64,000 bases of DNA, taken from positions 137,781-201,780 of the forward strand of contig CAVSQY010000009.1 in NCBI GenBank assembly GCA_963730285.1. The letters run 5' to 3'. A program made the translations under genes and the position numbers. This DNA comes from JARDZU01 sp963730285 (GTDB lineage: Bacteria > Actinomycetota > Acidimicrobiia > Spongiisociales > ZC4RG35). Each line of letters begins with the position of its first letter. Position 1 is the stretch's first letter. A model generated the notes under the pieces. It did not search any database. It saw only the letters and a program-made list of their open reading frames with translations, and was not told where the DNA came from. This document shows, one piece after another, positions 52,178 to 60,709 of this stretch.

Positions 52178-52996
52178 ATGAGCAGGAACACGTCCTCCTC
52201 GGCGGCTCCTCGCTCGACGGCGAGGTTCCGCTCCACTTGGGTGCTCATGGCGGCCCTCCTGGTCGTGTCATGCACGGGCAAGGCCGGGGATCTCCCGGCC
52301 TCGGTCGACGGAGATTACCGACTGATTTCGGGGACGATCGACGGCGAGCCGGTCCCTCTACAGGAGAGCCATCCGGTGACACTGACCATCAACGGGGACC
52401 AGGTTCGCGGAACCGCGGCGTGCAACGAGTACGGCGGCAACGTCCTCATCGAAGGGAACCACATCGCCGTCTCCGACCTGGCCACGACCGAGATGGCCTG
52501 CTTCCCTGTTGAGGCCATGACCACAGGTCGGATATTTCTCGGCGCTTTGGCCGAGGTGGACACCTTCGATCTCGAAGGTGAGACGCTAACCCTCACCGGC
52601 GACGGGACCGAGATGCGACTGACCAAACAACAACCCGCCGCGGGTGCCGACCTGAACGGGACCGTGTGGGTCCTCAACAGCCTCATCGATGGGGAGAGCG
52701 TCTCATCGGTGACTCCCGACCGATCAACGGTGGAGTTCTACACGGACGGGTCGGTGCTGGGATCGACCGGATGCCGGAGCTTTCACGGCCACTACGCGAC
52801 AACCGGATCCGAGGTGAAGATCAGCGACTTCACCGTCGAGGGAACCTGCGACGGAGTTTCGAGGGATCCACAAATGCAGCAGGACTCCCAAGTCGTCCAG
52901 GTCCTCGGTCACGACTTCGGATACGTCATCGAGGCGGCGACGATGACCGTTCAGACCACCGGGAACTGGGGTCTCGTCTATGTGACAGGGCACTAG
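52178..52996 (+). CDS. Lipoprotein with two META domains
   Basis: A 272-residue exported protein. The signal peptide ends at a lipobox LLVVSC (Cys near 32). Two META/HslJ-like repeats follow, about 45-150 and 157-270, each with a G-T-x-x-C-N/R-x-Y/F-x-G core (GTAACNEYGGN and GSTGCRSFHGHY) and a later cysteine (MACFP and GTCDG) that probably pairs with it. META domains occur in heat-shock and stress-linked lipoproteins of unclear mechanism. Gene order after menA appears incidental. Confidence 0.82.
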   Translation: MSRNTSSSAAPRSTARFRSTWVLMAALLVVSCTGKAGDLPASVDGDYRLISGTIDGEPVPLQESHPVTLTINGDQVRGTAACNEYGGNVLIEGNHIAVSDLATTEMACFPVEAMTTGRIFLGALAEVDTFDLEGETLTLTGDGTEMRLTKQQPAAGADLNGTVWVLNSLIDGESVSSVTPDRSTVEFYTDGSVLGSTGCRSFHGHYATTGSEVKISDFTVEGTCDGVSRDPQMQQDSQVVQVLGHDFGYVIEAATMTVQTTGNWGLVYVTGH

Positions 52997-53002
52997 GCAG
53001 CC

Positions 53003-53761
53003 TCACACCGACGGACTGCCCGGGATGGCCCCCACCAACCTCTGGACACGCTCGGCAACCAGATTCGGCTTCTCCATCGGGAGGAAGTGCCCGGCATCCT
53101 CGACTATCTCGATCCCACCGAGCCGGAGTTGGCCGGCCTGAGCTCGCACGAGCCCCTCCGAGACGGTGTCTGACTTTGCACCGGCGAGGATGAGGGTGGG
53201 GATGTCGATCTCATGCAAGTTCTCGAACGTGTCGTGAGCGTTGGCGCCCCGGTAGATGTCTGCCTCGACTTCGGGATCGCAAGCGAGACTCACCGGCCCA
53301 TCTCCGACCAGACCGCCCTCCACATAACCCCTCAAGGCATCCGGATGCCATTCGGAGAAGGCCGGTCTCGACGAGAAGTTCGCCAGCGCCTCGTCCCGGT
53401 CGTCGAACGTGCGCTTACGTTTGATCGCGATATCGCTCAGTGCATGCTCCATCCGGCGATATGGGCCGGGGAAGATGATCGGCTCGATGAGGACCAATGC
53501 CCGAAACCTGGAAGGGTCGGCCAACTGGGCCATGACCAGGGCCGCACCCCCCATCGAATGACCGACACCGACACCTCCCGATTCTGTCTCGTCCAGCACT
53601 TGTCTTGCGAATACGGTCCAGTCGATCGGCAATTCGAGCCGGGGCCCCGCCCCATGCCCGGCGAAATCCCAAGAGACGATGTCTGCCCCGGTCAAGGCAT
53701 CCATCACCGGCTGCCATACCATGGCGCAAAAGCTGGTGGCGTGGGCGAGATAGATTCTCAT
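53003..53761 (-). CDS. Alpha/beta hydrolase (MenH-like fold)
   Basis: A 252-residue hydrolase: LAHATSFCAMVWQPVMDAL (oxyanion region), DFAGHGAGPRLELP, the nucleophile elbow GVGHSMGGAALV, VLIEPIIFPGP, and the terminal EDAGHFLPMEKP histidine, giving a complete triad. Nearness to menE/menB/menA makes a MenH-like step conceivable, but MenH signature residues cannot be confirmed by eye, and the gene is in the opposite orientation. It is more safely called a general ester or lactone hydrolase. Confidence 0.82.
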   Translation of the reverse strand: MRIYLAHATSFCAMVWQPVMDALTGADIVSWDFAGHGAGPRLELPIDWTVFARQVLDETESGGVGVGHSMGGAALVMAQLADPSRFRALVLIEPIIFPGPYRRMEHALSDIAIKRKRTFDDRDEALANFSSRPAFSEWHPDALRGYVEGGLVGDGPVSLACDPEVEADIYRGANAHDTFENLHEIDIPTLILAGAKSDTVSEGLVRAQAGQLRLGGIEIVEDAGHFLPMEKPNLVAERVQRLVGAIPGSPSV

Positions 53762-53891
53762 CGAGGGCCGGAGCCTAAAGCACGGCGGAAATCCCCAGGC
53801 AGGGCAAGACCGGGTGTTGTTTTGGCACCGGCGGCGTTAGTGATCGCTTGGCCCGGGTAAGTTGAGGTTCTGAAGATCTAGGAGAGATTTC

Positions 53892-56513
53892 TTGCCGCAT
53901 CTATACGACTTTTCGGCAACCGATGGGACCGACAAGGATCTGTTGGGTGGTAAAGGCGCCGGTCTAGCCCGAATGACGGGTCTGGGGCTCCCGGTACCCC
54001 CAGGATTCACCATCACCACCGAGGTGTGCCGAACCTCGATGGAAAAGGGATCCCTGCCTGATGACCTCTGGGACGAGGTCGCACAGGCAGTGGATCGTCT
54101 CGAGAAGTCGACGGGGCGCAGCTTTGGCGCCGGCCCGGTGCCCCTGCTGCTTTCGGTCAGGTCGGGCGCAAAGATCTCCATGCCGGGGATGATGGACACG
54201 GTGCTCAACCTCGGGATCAATGACACCGTCACCAAGGCGCTAACCGAGTGGTCCGGGGACCCTCATTTTGCCTGGGATGCCCATCGACGGTTCATCCAGA
54301 TGTACGCCAACGTGGTCCTGGGCATACCGGAGCATCGGTTCCAGGAGGTGCTGACCGACCTGCGCTCCAGGACCGGGGTGGAGGACGACTCCAAGCTGAC
54401 CACAGAGGACCTCGAAGAGGCCGGTCGGCGCTTTCGTGAGATCGTCGAGAAAGAACGGCCCGGGATGCTCCCCGACGAGCCGATGGACCAGCTGAAAGGA
54501 GCGATCACCGCCGTGTTCGACTCCTGGAACACCAAGAGAGCGGTCGAGTACCGCAGAATCAACCACATACCCGACGACCTCGGCACCGCCGCCAACGTCC
54601 AGATGATGGTCTTCGGCGATCTGGGAGAGGACTCCGGGACCGGGGTGTGCTTCACCCGCGACCCATCCACCGGGGCAAGAGACCCCTACGGCGATTATCT
54701 ACCCCACGCTCAGGGTGAGGATGTGGTCGCCGGGATCCGGAACACGATGAGTCTCGAAGAGCTCGGTGACATCCACCCCGATTGCCATCACCAACTGCTC
54801 GACATCATGGACGGCCTCGAACAGCACTACCGGGACATGTGCGACATCGAGTTCACCATCGAAAAGGGAGTCTTGTACATCCTCCAGACCAGGGCCGGGA
54901 AGCGGTCGGCAGCATCTGCGGTCCGACTCGCCGTTGCGATGGTCAAAGAGGGCCTCATCGACGAGAAGATCGCCGTCACCAGGGTCGAGCCCGCGGCCTT
55001 GGAGCAATTACATCGGCCTCGTGTCGCCGACCATGTCGCCTTGTCGTCGGCGATCGGACGCGGGGTCGCAGCGTCGCCAGGGGCGGCAACCGGCACGGTC
55101 GTCTTCGAGTCGGACACGGCGGTAGCCAAGGCTAGAAACGGGGAGGACGTCATCCTCGTCCGCCCCGAGACCACTCCCGACGACATCCACGGCATGGCGG
55201 CCTCGGTCGGCATCCTGACCAGCCAGGGTGGAAAGACCTCGCACGCCGCTGTCGTGGCTCGTGGCATGGGAAAGCCGGCTGTGACGGGTGTGGCCGACCT
55301 GCTCGTCGATGTCGACGCGGGAATCGCTCACGCCTCCGATCATGATCTGCGAGAAGGCGACGTGATCACCATCGACGGCACCAGCGGGGCGGTCTATGCC
55401 GGGACCGTCGACGTGGTCAAGCCCGAGGAGCTTCCCGAGCTCCACGAGCTCCTCCAATGGGCCGACGGCTTTCGCAAACTGGGGATCAGGGCGAACGCAG
55501 ACACCGCTGAGGACGCCACCCTGGCCCGGGAACGCGGGGCAGAGGGCATCGGGCTGGCCCGGACCGAGCACATGTTCCTGGGCGAGCGTCTCGAGATCGT
55601 CCAGCGTGTGATCTTGTCAACCGATCCCGAACAGAGGGAGAAGGCGCTCAACGACCTGGAACAGCAGCAGATCGGGGATTTCGAGTCTCTGTTGGAGGCC
55701 ATGGACGGTCTGCCCGTCGTAATCCGCCTCCTCGATCCACCACTCCATGAGTTCTTGCCTTCGCGTCTCGAGTTGGAGCATCAGATGCTGAGGAGAGTCC
55801 GGGCCGGCCGACCCATCGACGACCTCCAATCGATGTCGGACCAGGTGGCTCGCTGGGAGGAAACCAACCCGATGCTCGGGTTGCGCGGGGTCCGTCTTGG
55901 CTTGATGCTCAAGGACCTCTATCGGATGCAGGCGCGCGCTGCCACCACGGCCCTCACCAGGCGGCTGCAGGCCGGTGGCAAACCCCACCTCGAGATCATG
56001 ATCCCCTTGGTGGCCACCGCCGAGGAGCTCTTGCGGATGCGCCGGGTCATCGAGGGGGAGATCGCTGAATCGGTGGCGGGCACAGGTATCGATCTCGATA
56101 TCGAGATCGGGACGATGATCGAGTTGCCACGCGCAGCTCTCACCGCTGGCGATATCGCCGAAGTGGCCGATTTCTTCTCATTCGGAACGAACGACCTGAC
56201 ACAGATGACATATGGCCTGAGCCGTGACGATGCCGAGGGCCTCTTCCTCAGGGACTACCTGGAGCAAGGGATTCTCACCTCGGACCCGTTCCAGACCATC
56301 GACGTCGCCGGCGTGGGTCGTCTGGTGCGGGTGGCCTCTCGGGAAGGCAAGGAAGCCAATCCCGAGCTCACCTTGGGGCTGTGTGGAGAACATGGAGGAG
56401 ACCCCGCGACGATCGCATTCGTCAATGGCCTCGGCCTCGACTATGTCTCCTGCAGCCCGCCACGAATCGAGGGCGCCAGGCTGGCAGCGGCGCAAGCCGC
56501 GCTGGCCGGCTGA
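53892..56513 (+). CDS. ppdK: Pyruvate, phosphate dikinase
   Basis: An 873-residue PPDK interconverting pyruvate, ATP and phosphate with PEP, AMP and pyrophosphate. It starts at TTG 53892 behind AGGAGAG. The nucleotide-binding domain shows LLGGKGAGLARMTGLGLPVPPGFTI and SVRSGAKISMPGMMDTVLNLG; the phosphohistidine is H451 in SQGGKTSHAAVVARGMGKPAVTG; the PEP domain carries GIGLARTEHMF, NPMLGLRGVRLG, FSFGTNDLTQMTYGLSRDDA and LGLCGEHGGDP with the catalytic cysteine. It is the second pyruvate-to-PEP enzyme in the window and can run reversibly. Confidence 0.97.
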   Translation: MPHLYDFSATDGTDKDLLGGKGAGLARMTGLGLPVPPGFTITTEVCRTSMEKGSLPDDLWDEVAQAVDRLEKSTGRSFGAGPVPLLLSVRSGAKISMPGMMDTVLNLGINDTVTKALTEWSGDPHFAWDAHRRFIQMYANVVLGIPEHRFQEVLTDLRSRTGVEDDSKLTTEDLEEAGRRFREIVEKERPGMLPDEPMDQLKGAITAVFDSWNTKRAVEYRRINHIPDDLGTAANVQMMVFGDLGEDSGTGVCFTRDPSTGARDPYGDYLPHAQGEDVVAGIRNTMSLEELGDIHPDCHHQLLDIMDGLEQHYRDMCDIEFTIEKGVLYILQTRAGKRSAASAVRLAVAMVKEGLIDEKIAVTRVEPAALEQLHRPRVADHVALSSAIGRGVAASPGAATGTVVFESDTAVAKARNGEDVILVRPETTPDDIHGMAASVGILTSQGGKTSHAAVVARGMGKPAVTGVADLLVDVDAGIAHASDHDLREGDVITIDGTSGAVYAGTVDVVKPEELPELHELLQWADGFRKLGIRANADTAEDATLARERGAEGIGLARTEHMFLGERLEIVQRVILSTDPEQREKALNDLEQQQIGDFESLLEAMDGLPVVIRLLDPPLHEFLPSRLELEHQMLRRVRAGRPIDDLQSMSDQVARWEETNPMLGLRGVRLGLMLKDLYRMQARAATTALTRRLQAGGKPHLEIMIPLVATAEELLRMRRVIEGEIAESVAGTGIDLDIEIGTMIELPRAALTAGDIAEVADFFSFGTNDLTQMTYGLSRDDAEGLFLRDYLEQGILTSDPFQTIDVAGVGRLVRVASREGKEANPELTLGLCGEHGGDPATIAFVNGLGLDYVSCSPPRIEGARLAAAQAALAG

Positions 56514-57224
56514 TCAGACGACGGCGTCGACCAGCTCTGCTACACCCTCACCGGTGATGGCGGTGGTGACCAATATCGGGGCCCTCCCCCCGGCCAATGT
56601 CTCGGACAAGGCCCGCTTGACCGAATCGACACCGGGACGATCGCCTTTGTTGATGACGAAGATGTCAGTCACCTCGGTGATCCCGGCCTTGTCCGCCTGG
56701 ATCTGATCCCCCCAACCGGGAGAGAGCACCAACACCACCTGATCGACGAGGTCCATCACCTCGACTTCGGATTGACCCACCCCCACAGTCTCCACGAGCA
56801 CCAGATCGAAGCCGGAGCGGGCGAGCAGGCCTATCACCGGGGGTGCCGCCTCGGACAGACCGCCCAAATGGCCCCTGCTGGCCATCGATCGCACGAAGAC
56901 ACCCGGATCATCAGCGTGATCCTGCATCCGGATCCGGTCGCCCAACAGCGCCCCGCCGGTGACCGGGCTGGTCGGGTCGACTGCGAGCACCGCCACCGAG
57001 AGCCCCCGCCAGCGGAGCTCTGAGATCATCGCACTGACCAATGTCGACTTGCCGGCACCCGGTGGGCCGGTGATCCCGACCCGACGAGCAGGCTGTCTCT
57101 CCTCGGGAATGTCCATCAACCACTTGGGAGTCGACGGCTCATGGGCCTCGATCATGGAGATGACACGAGAGAGGGCGCGCCGGTCCCCCGACAGAGCGCG
57201 TTCGACCAACTCGTGCCCACTCAT
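56514..57224 (-). CDS. meaB: MeaB/ArgK-type G3E-family GTPase, compact
   Basis: A 236-residue GTPase: RRVGITGPPGAGKSTLVSAMI (G1), AVLAVDPTSPVTGGALLGDRIRM, DLVLVETVGVGQSEVEVMDLVD (G3), and VINKGD (NKxD, G4). MeaB protects and reloads methylmalonyl-CoA mutase with adenosylcobalamin. At 236 residues it is well below the usual 320 or so: the long C-terminal dimerisation arm is missing, with a natural stop abutting the ppdK stop on the other strand. No mutase gene lies nearby. Together with cobO and btuFCD it indicates B12-dependent metabolism. Confidence 0.88.
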   Translation of the reverse strand: MSGHELVERALSGDRRALSRVISMIEAHEPSTPKWLMDIPEERQPARRVGITGPPGAGKSTLVSAMISELRWRGLSVAVLAVDPTSPVTGGALLGDRIRMQDHADDPGVFVRSMASRGHLGGLSEAAPPVIGLLARSGFDLVLVETVGVGQSEVEVMDLVDQVVLVLSPGWGDQIQADKAGITEVTDIFVINKGDRPGVDSVKRALSETLAGGRAPILVTTAITGEGVAELVDAVV

Positions 57225-57253
57225 GAGGACAGGTTAGGGAGTGACCCGGCCGG

Positions 57254-57589
57254 TCAGAGAACCGGCAGCTCGATGCCTCCGGGGATATCTGCGTCATCCA
57301 TCCCTGGTGCGTCTGCGCTGGCGTTTACTTCCTCGACTCCGGGGACCCGGTCCATGAGAATCCGCTCGATCCCCGCTTTGAGGGTCATCATCGAGAGTGG
57401 GCAACCACCACACGCCCCCACCATTTGGATGTTGACGGTGTTGCCTTCGGTCCCGAGCAACACCAGGTCGCCACCGTCGGCTTGGACAGCGGGGCGGATG
57501 TACTCGAGGGTCTCGGTGAGTTTCTCTTGGTCGATCTCAACGTCGCCATTGACGCTGCTGGCGATCGTTACGGGTGTTGCTTCTGGCAT
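57254..57589 (-). CDS. NifU C-terminal domain (Nfu-type) Fe-S carrier
   Basis: A 111-residue protein consisting of an Nfu domain: YIRPAVQADGGDLVLLG, then MVGACGGCPLSMMTLKAGIERIL with the cluster-binding CxxC (C60, C63) and the family hydrophobic end PGVEEVNA. Nfu proteins bind a cluster between two subunits and pass it to targets. A short acidic tail follows. It is 29 bases upstream of meaB on the same strand. With sufB, mrp and the SufR-like gene it shows a dispersed Fe-S system. Confidence 0.92.
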   Translation of the reverse strand: MPEATPVTIASSVNGDVEIDQEKLTETLEYIRPAVQADGGDLVLLGTEGNTVNIQMVGACGGCPLSMMTLKAGIERILMDRVPGVEEVNASADAPGMDDADIPGGIELPVL

Positions 57590-57664
57590 CGCGTTTTGAG
57601 AACCTTCATGTCGGCGCGGATGTTCCGAATTCTACGTGATCGGCGAACGTGGCCGAAAAGCAGG

Positions 57665-58915
57665 CTAGAGACGCGTCACGGTCGCCCCCAAAGCGGAGAG
57701 GCGGCCGGCAAGGTCCTCGTATCCCCTGTCAATGTGCTCGGCGTCACTTATCTCGGTGACGCCCTCGGCCCGCAAACCGGCCAGCACCAGGGCGGCCCCC
57801 GCACGGATGTCCGGCGCAAGCACCGGACAGCCGGAGAGGCGATCGACCCCTCGGATGATGGCGTGCTGCGCCTCGGTGGAGATATCCGCCCCCATCCGGG
57901 CCAACTCCCCGATGTACCGGAAACGGGCGTCATATAGGTTTTCGGTGATCACCGAAGTCCCACTGGCCACCGACAGCAGAGCGACCATCTGAGGGTGCAT
58001 GTCGGTGTGGAATCCGGGGAACGGGAGGGTGGCGAAATCGACGGGGCCCGGCCTTTCCGGGCCTCTGACCCGTAACCAGCCGTCGCCGCGATCGACCTCA
58101 CATCCCGCCTGCTCCAGCTTGGCCAACTCCATCCGCAGGTGTTCCGTGACACACCCGGTGACGGTGACATCACCGGAGGTGATGGCGGCCGCCGCGGCAT
58201 AGGTGCCGGCCTCGAGACGATCGGGCAGGACCCGGTGGGCCACCGGCGCCAACCGATCCACCCCTCGGATCGTCACCAAAGAGGTGCCCGCCCCCGAGAT
58301 CTCAGCTCCCATCTCGATCAGCTGCTTGATCAAGTCCTCTATCTCGGGCTCGCGGGCCGCGTTCACGATCACCGTCTCACCTTCTGCCAGTGCGCCGGCG
58401 AAGAGGAGGTTCTCGGTGGCTCCCACCGAGGGAAAGGGCAGCTCGATCTCGGTGCCTTTGAATCGACCATCCACGCGTCCGATCAGCTCCCCGTGAACGA
58501 GCTCGAATTCGGCACCCATGGCCTCCAAGCCATGAAGATGGAAGTCGATGGGGCGAGCCCCAAGGTCATCGCCTCCGGGCAATGCAACTCGGGCCTCCCC
58601 ACATCGGGCGAGCAACGGTCCCAGAACGACTATCGATGCCCTCATCTGACGCACCAGCTCGATTGGGGCAATCGGATCAAGCTGTTCGGGAACCACCACC
58701 CAGATCTCGTGGTCGGCGTGCTCCACGTGACAGCCGATGTGCTCGAGCACGCGACACATCAACGTCACGTCGAGGATCGAGGGCACGTTTCCCAGATTGT
58801 GACGTCCCGGAGCGAGCAGGGCCGACACCATCTCTTTCAACACGGCGTTCTTTGCCCCGAGGACACCAACCGTGCCCTGCAACCGTGCTCCTCCCTCGAC
58901 GATGAGCTTGGACAT
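57665..58915 (-). CDS. murA: UDP-N-acetylglucosamine 1-carboxyvinyltransferase with Cys-to-Asp active site
   Basis: A 416-residue MurA catalysing the first committed step of peptidoglycan synthesis (PEP plus UDP-GlcNAc). The start is ATG 58915 (MSKLIVEGG); upstream in-frame residues are not conserved. The substrate loop reads ALPGGDDLGARPIDFHLHG: where most bacteria have the fosfomycin-target Cys (GGC), residue 116 is Asp. Other landmarks are LGAKNAVLKEM at the start and PDRLEAGTYAAAAAITSG in the C-terminal half. Asp at this place is known from mycobacteria and confers intrinsic fosfomycin resistance while keeping activity. Confidence 0.95.
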   Translation of the reverse strand: MSKLIVEGGARLQGTVGVLGAKNAVLKEMVSALLAPGRHNLGNVPSILDVTLMCRVLEHIGCHVEHADHEIWVVVPEQLDPIAPIELVRQMRASIVVLGPLLARCGEARVALPGGDDLGARPIDFHLHGLEAMGAEFELVHGELIGRVDGRFKGTEIELPFPSVGATENLLFAGALAEGETVIVNAAREPEIEDLIKQLIEMGAEISGAGTSLVTIRGVDRLAPVAHRVLPDRLEAGTYAAAAAITSGDVTVTGCVTEHLRMELAKLEQAGCEVDRGDGWLRVRGPERPGPVDFATLPFPGFHTDMHPQMVALLSVASGTSVITENLYDARFRYIGELARMGADISTEAQHAIIRGVDRLSGCPVLAPDIRAGAALVLAGLRAEGVTEISDAEHIDRGYEDLAGRLSALGATVTRL

Positions 58916-59019
58916 CGAGGCGAATGTAGTGAGGGCCTGGCCCAACACCTCGTCACTGTCAGGCCCACACGTCGTTGAACTCCATATCGGATAGCGGTCA
59001 CAGCTACCCTGCCGCCCAG

Positions 59020-59460
59020 ATGAGAATCGCATTGGGAGCAGATCACGCCGGCTTCCAGCTCAAGGAGCACCTATCAAATTGGCTGGCGGAGGCGGGTCAC
59101 GCCGTATATGACCTCGGGACTCACTCCACGGATCCCGTCGACTACCCGGACTACGCCGCCGCTGTGGCCCATGCAGTCCTCGATGGCCGGGCCGACCGGG
59201 GGATAGTGCTGTGCGGGTCAGGGGCCGGGGCCGGGATTGCCGCCAACAAGTTCAACGGGATCCGGGCATCGGTGGCCCACGACACCTACACCGCCCATCA
59301 GATGGTGGAGCACGATGATGCCAACATCCTCTGCCTTGGCTCGAGGGTGATCGGGGCCTCTCTCGCCGAAGAAGTCGTGACCGGGTTCCTCGAGGCTCGA
59401 TTCAGCCGCGAGGACCGTCATGTCAAGAGAGTCGAGAAGATCCGGTCCTTCGAGAGCTGA
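59020..59460 (+). CDS. rpiB: Ribose-5-phosphate isomerase B
   Basis: A 146-residue RpiB/LacAB-family sugar-phosphate isomerase starting at ATG 59020. The opening MRIALGADHAGFQLK, the DLGTHSTDPVDYPDYA segment and the catalytic cysteine C65 in VLCGSGAGAGIAANK are the family signature, with VAHDTYTAHQMVEHDDANILCLG after it. It equilibrates ribose 5-phosphate and ribulose 5-phosphate in the pentose phosphate pathway. It is divergent from murA (104 bases) and convergent with the thioredoxin-like gene. Confidence 0.93.
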   Translation: MRIALGADHAGFQLKEHLSNWLAEAGHAVYDLGTHSTDPVDYPDYAAAVAHAVLDGRADRGIVLCGSGAGAGIAANKFNGIRASVAHDTYTAHQMVEHDDANILCLGSRVIGASLAEEVVTGFLEARFSREDRHVKRVEKIRSFES

Positions 59461-60123
59461 TCAGCCGCCGATGCTGGACTGGGCGATGGCCACCAACGCG
59501 TTCAACCCGTCGACAGGTATCTCACCAGACACCCGCTGCAGGTTCTGGTTGTTCCCGTCGAGGACCACCCAGAAGGGCGTGCCGGCCATCCCGTAGCTGC
59601 CCGCCACCGTGCCGGAGGCGTCGTCCATGATCACCGGAGCAGACCATCCCTCACTCTCCAACCAGTCTTGCGGCGGCCAGTTGGGTCTCACCGGGTCGGT
59701 TGACGTGGCAACCGAGATCAGCTCGACGTTGTCGGGGAGATTCCCTGCGTCGACCCAACTCTGCACCACCGGCACCTCTGCCTGGCAATGGGGGCACCAA
59801 TGAGCGAGGAAGATGATGATCTTCGGGGTGCCATCGGGCTCGATCGAGACCGGGTTGCCGTTCCAGTCGGCACCAGTGGCGGTGGGTGCCTCCATCCCGA
59901 TGGTGGGATCGGCCGCCCCACTCACATAGACAGGCAGCGGGCTACCAGCGACCGTAGGGGCTCCGAAACCGATGCTCTCGTCCAATGGCTGCTCGGAGGC
60001 GATCGACACCGCCAGCAAAACGATCAGCGCCAGCCCGACCGCACCGCCGAGGATCCACCAAAGCGTCGAGTAGGACTTCTTCACCGGACCGGCTCCTGGC
60101 TTTGACCTGGTTTTCTGCGTCAT
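59461..60123 (-). CDS. Membrane-anchored thioredoxin-like protein (TlpA/DsbA-like)
   Basis: A 220-residue protein: a basic cytosolic start, a membrane helix (about 22-42), a linker, and a thioredoxin fold with active site AHWCPHC (C110, C113) and cis-Pro GTPFWVV. The CPHC dipeptide is that of DsbA-type oxidases, and the gene overlaps the dsbB-like gene by four bases, so the pair probably forms a disulfide-introducing relay, with this protein oxidising substrates and DsbB re-oxidising it with quinone (menaquinone here). Confidence 0.88.
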   Translation of the reverse strand: MTQKTRSKPGAGPVKKSYSTLWWILGGAVGLALIVLLAVSIASEQPLDESIGFGAPTVAGSPLPVYVSGAADPTIGMEAPTATGADWNGNPVSIEPDGTPKIIIFLAHWCPHCQAEVPVVQSWVDAGNLPDNVELISVATSTDPVRPNWPPQDWLESEGWSAPVIMDDASGTVAGSYGMAGTPFWVVLDGNNQNLQRVSGEIPVDGLNALVAIAQSSIGG

Positions 60124-60647
60124 CTTTCAACTCTCGTGTAAAGGGCGAGTAAGACGGAGATAACGATAAACCCGGCTCCAGCCATAAAGGGTATGGAGAT
60201 GAACCCGAAGACCTCCACGTATCGGGCAGAGCAGGGCACAGCACCACAAGAGCCTCCACCTTCGAGCGCGGGAAACGTCTGTATCAGATAGTGCCAGATC
60301 GACACCGCCAGACCGCCCAACGCCAGGGGAAGGGCGTAGAACTTGACCTGGGCCTCTCGCCTGATGGCACCCACAATCAGGATCACCGCCATCGGGTACA
60401 TGGCGATCCGCTGAAACCAGCAGAGACGACACGGTTCGAATCCGATGACCTCTGAATAGAAGAGCGAGCCGGCGGTGCAGGCCAGCGCCACCAGCCAAGC
60501 CAGCCAGATGGCACGATCACCGAGGACATGGGACGTATCGCGACCCCTGGCCATGCGATACACCAGCAAACCCAACGCTGCCCCGATCGCGACCAGCGAC
60601 AGAATGGCCACCAGGGTGTTGTATTGCCGGATCGCTTGGGCTGACAT
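60120..60647 (-). CDS. dsbB: Disulfide bond formation protein DsbB
   Basis: A 175-residue membrane protein starting at ATG 60647 behind GGAGGA. About five hydrophobic helices are seen. The first redox pair is FEPCRLCWFQRIAMYP (C73, C76), the DsbB signature next to the quinone site; the second pair is in GGSCGAVPCSARY (C134, C139). It feeds electrons from the thioredoxin-like partner to quinone. It lies directly downstream of the tRNA-Glu fragment, so the host order was probably tRNA-Glu, dsbB, trx-like. Confidence 0.92.
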   Translation of the reverse strand: MSAQAIRQYNTLVAILSLVAIGAALGLLVYRMARGRDTSHVLGDRAIWLAWLVALACTAGSLFYSEVIGFEPCRLCWFQRIAMYPMAVILIVGAIRREAQVKFYALPLALGGLAVSIWHYLIQTFPALEGGGSCGAVPCSARYVEVFGFISIPFMAGAGFIVISVLLALYTRVER

Positions 60648-60662
60648 CCGCTTCCTCCGTAG

Positions 60663-60709
60663 CAGTCCCGACCAGATTCGAACTGGCGTTTCCGGCTTGA
60701 AAGGCCGGC
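60663..60709 (-). pseudogene. 3' half of tRNA-Glu(TTC), probable attachment site
   Basis: On the minus strand the anticodon arm CCGGC-CTTTCAA-GCCGG (60708-60692) has anticodon TTC. It is followed by the variable region AAAC, the T-arm GCCAG-TTCGAAT-CTGGT (60687-60671), the acceptor 3' strand CGGGACT (60670-60664) and discriminator G (60663). The 5' half is missing: upstream there is neither the AGTCCCG needed to pair with CGGGACT nor a strand able to pair as a D-stem. The break falls at the 5' edge of the anticodon arm. Site-specific integrases that use tRNA genes leave exactly such a 3' fragment at one end and an intact tRNA at the other. Confidence 0.7.

Noticed and set aside
53003..53761. 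Calling the hydrolase MenH
   Set aside because: It is near men genes but in the opposite orientation behind a lipoprotein gene, and MenH-specific residues cannot be confirmed.
58139..58978. 279-residue plus-strand frame
   Set aside because: Shadow of murA on the other strand; no conserved motifs.
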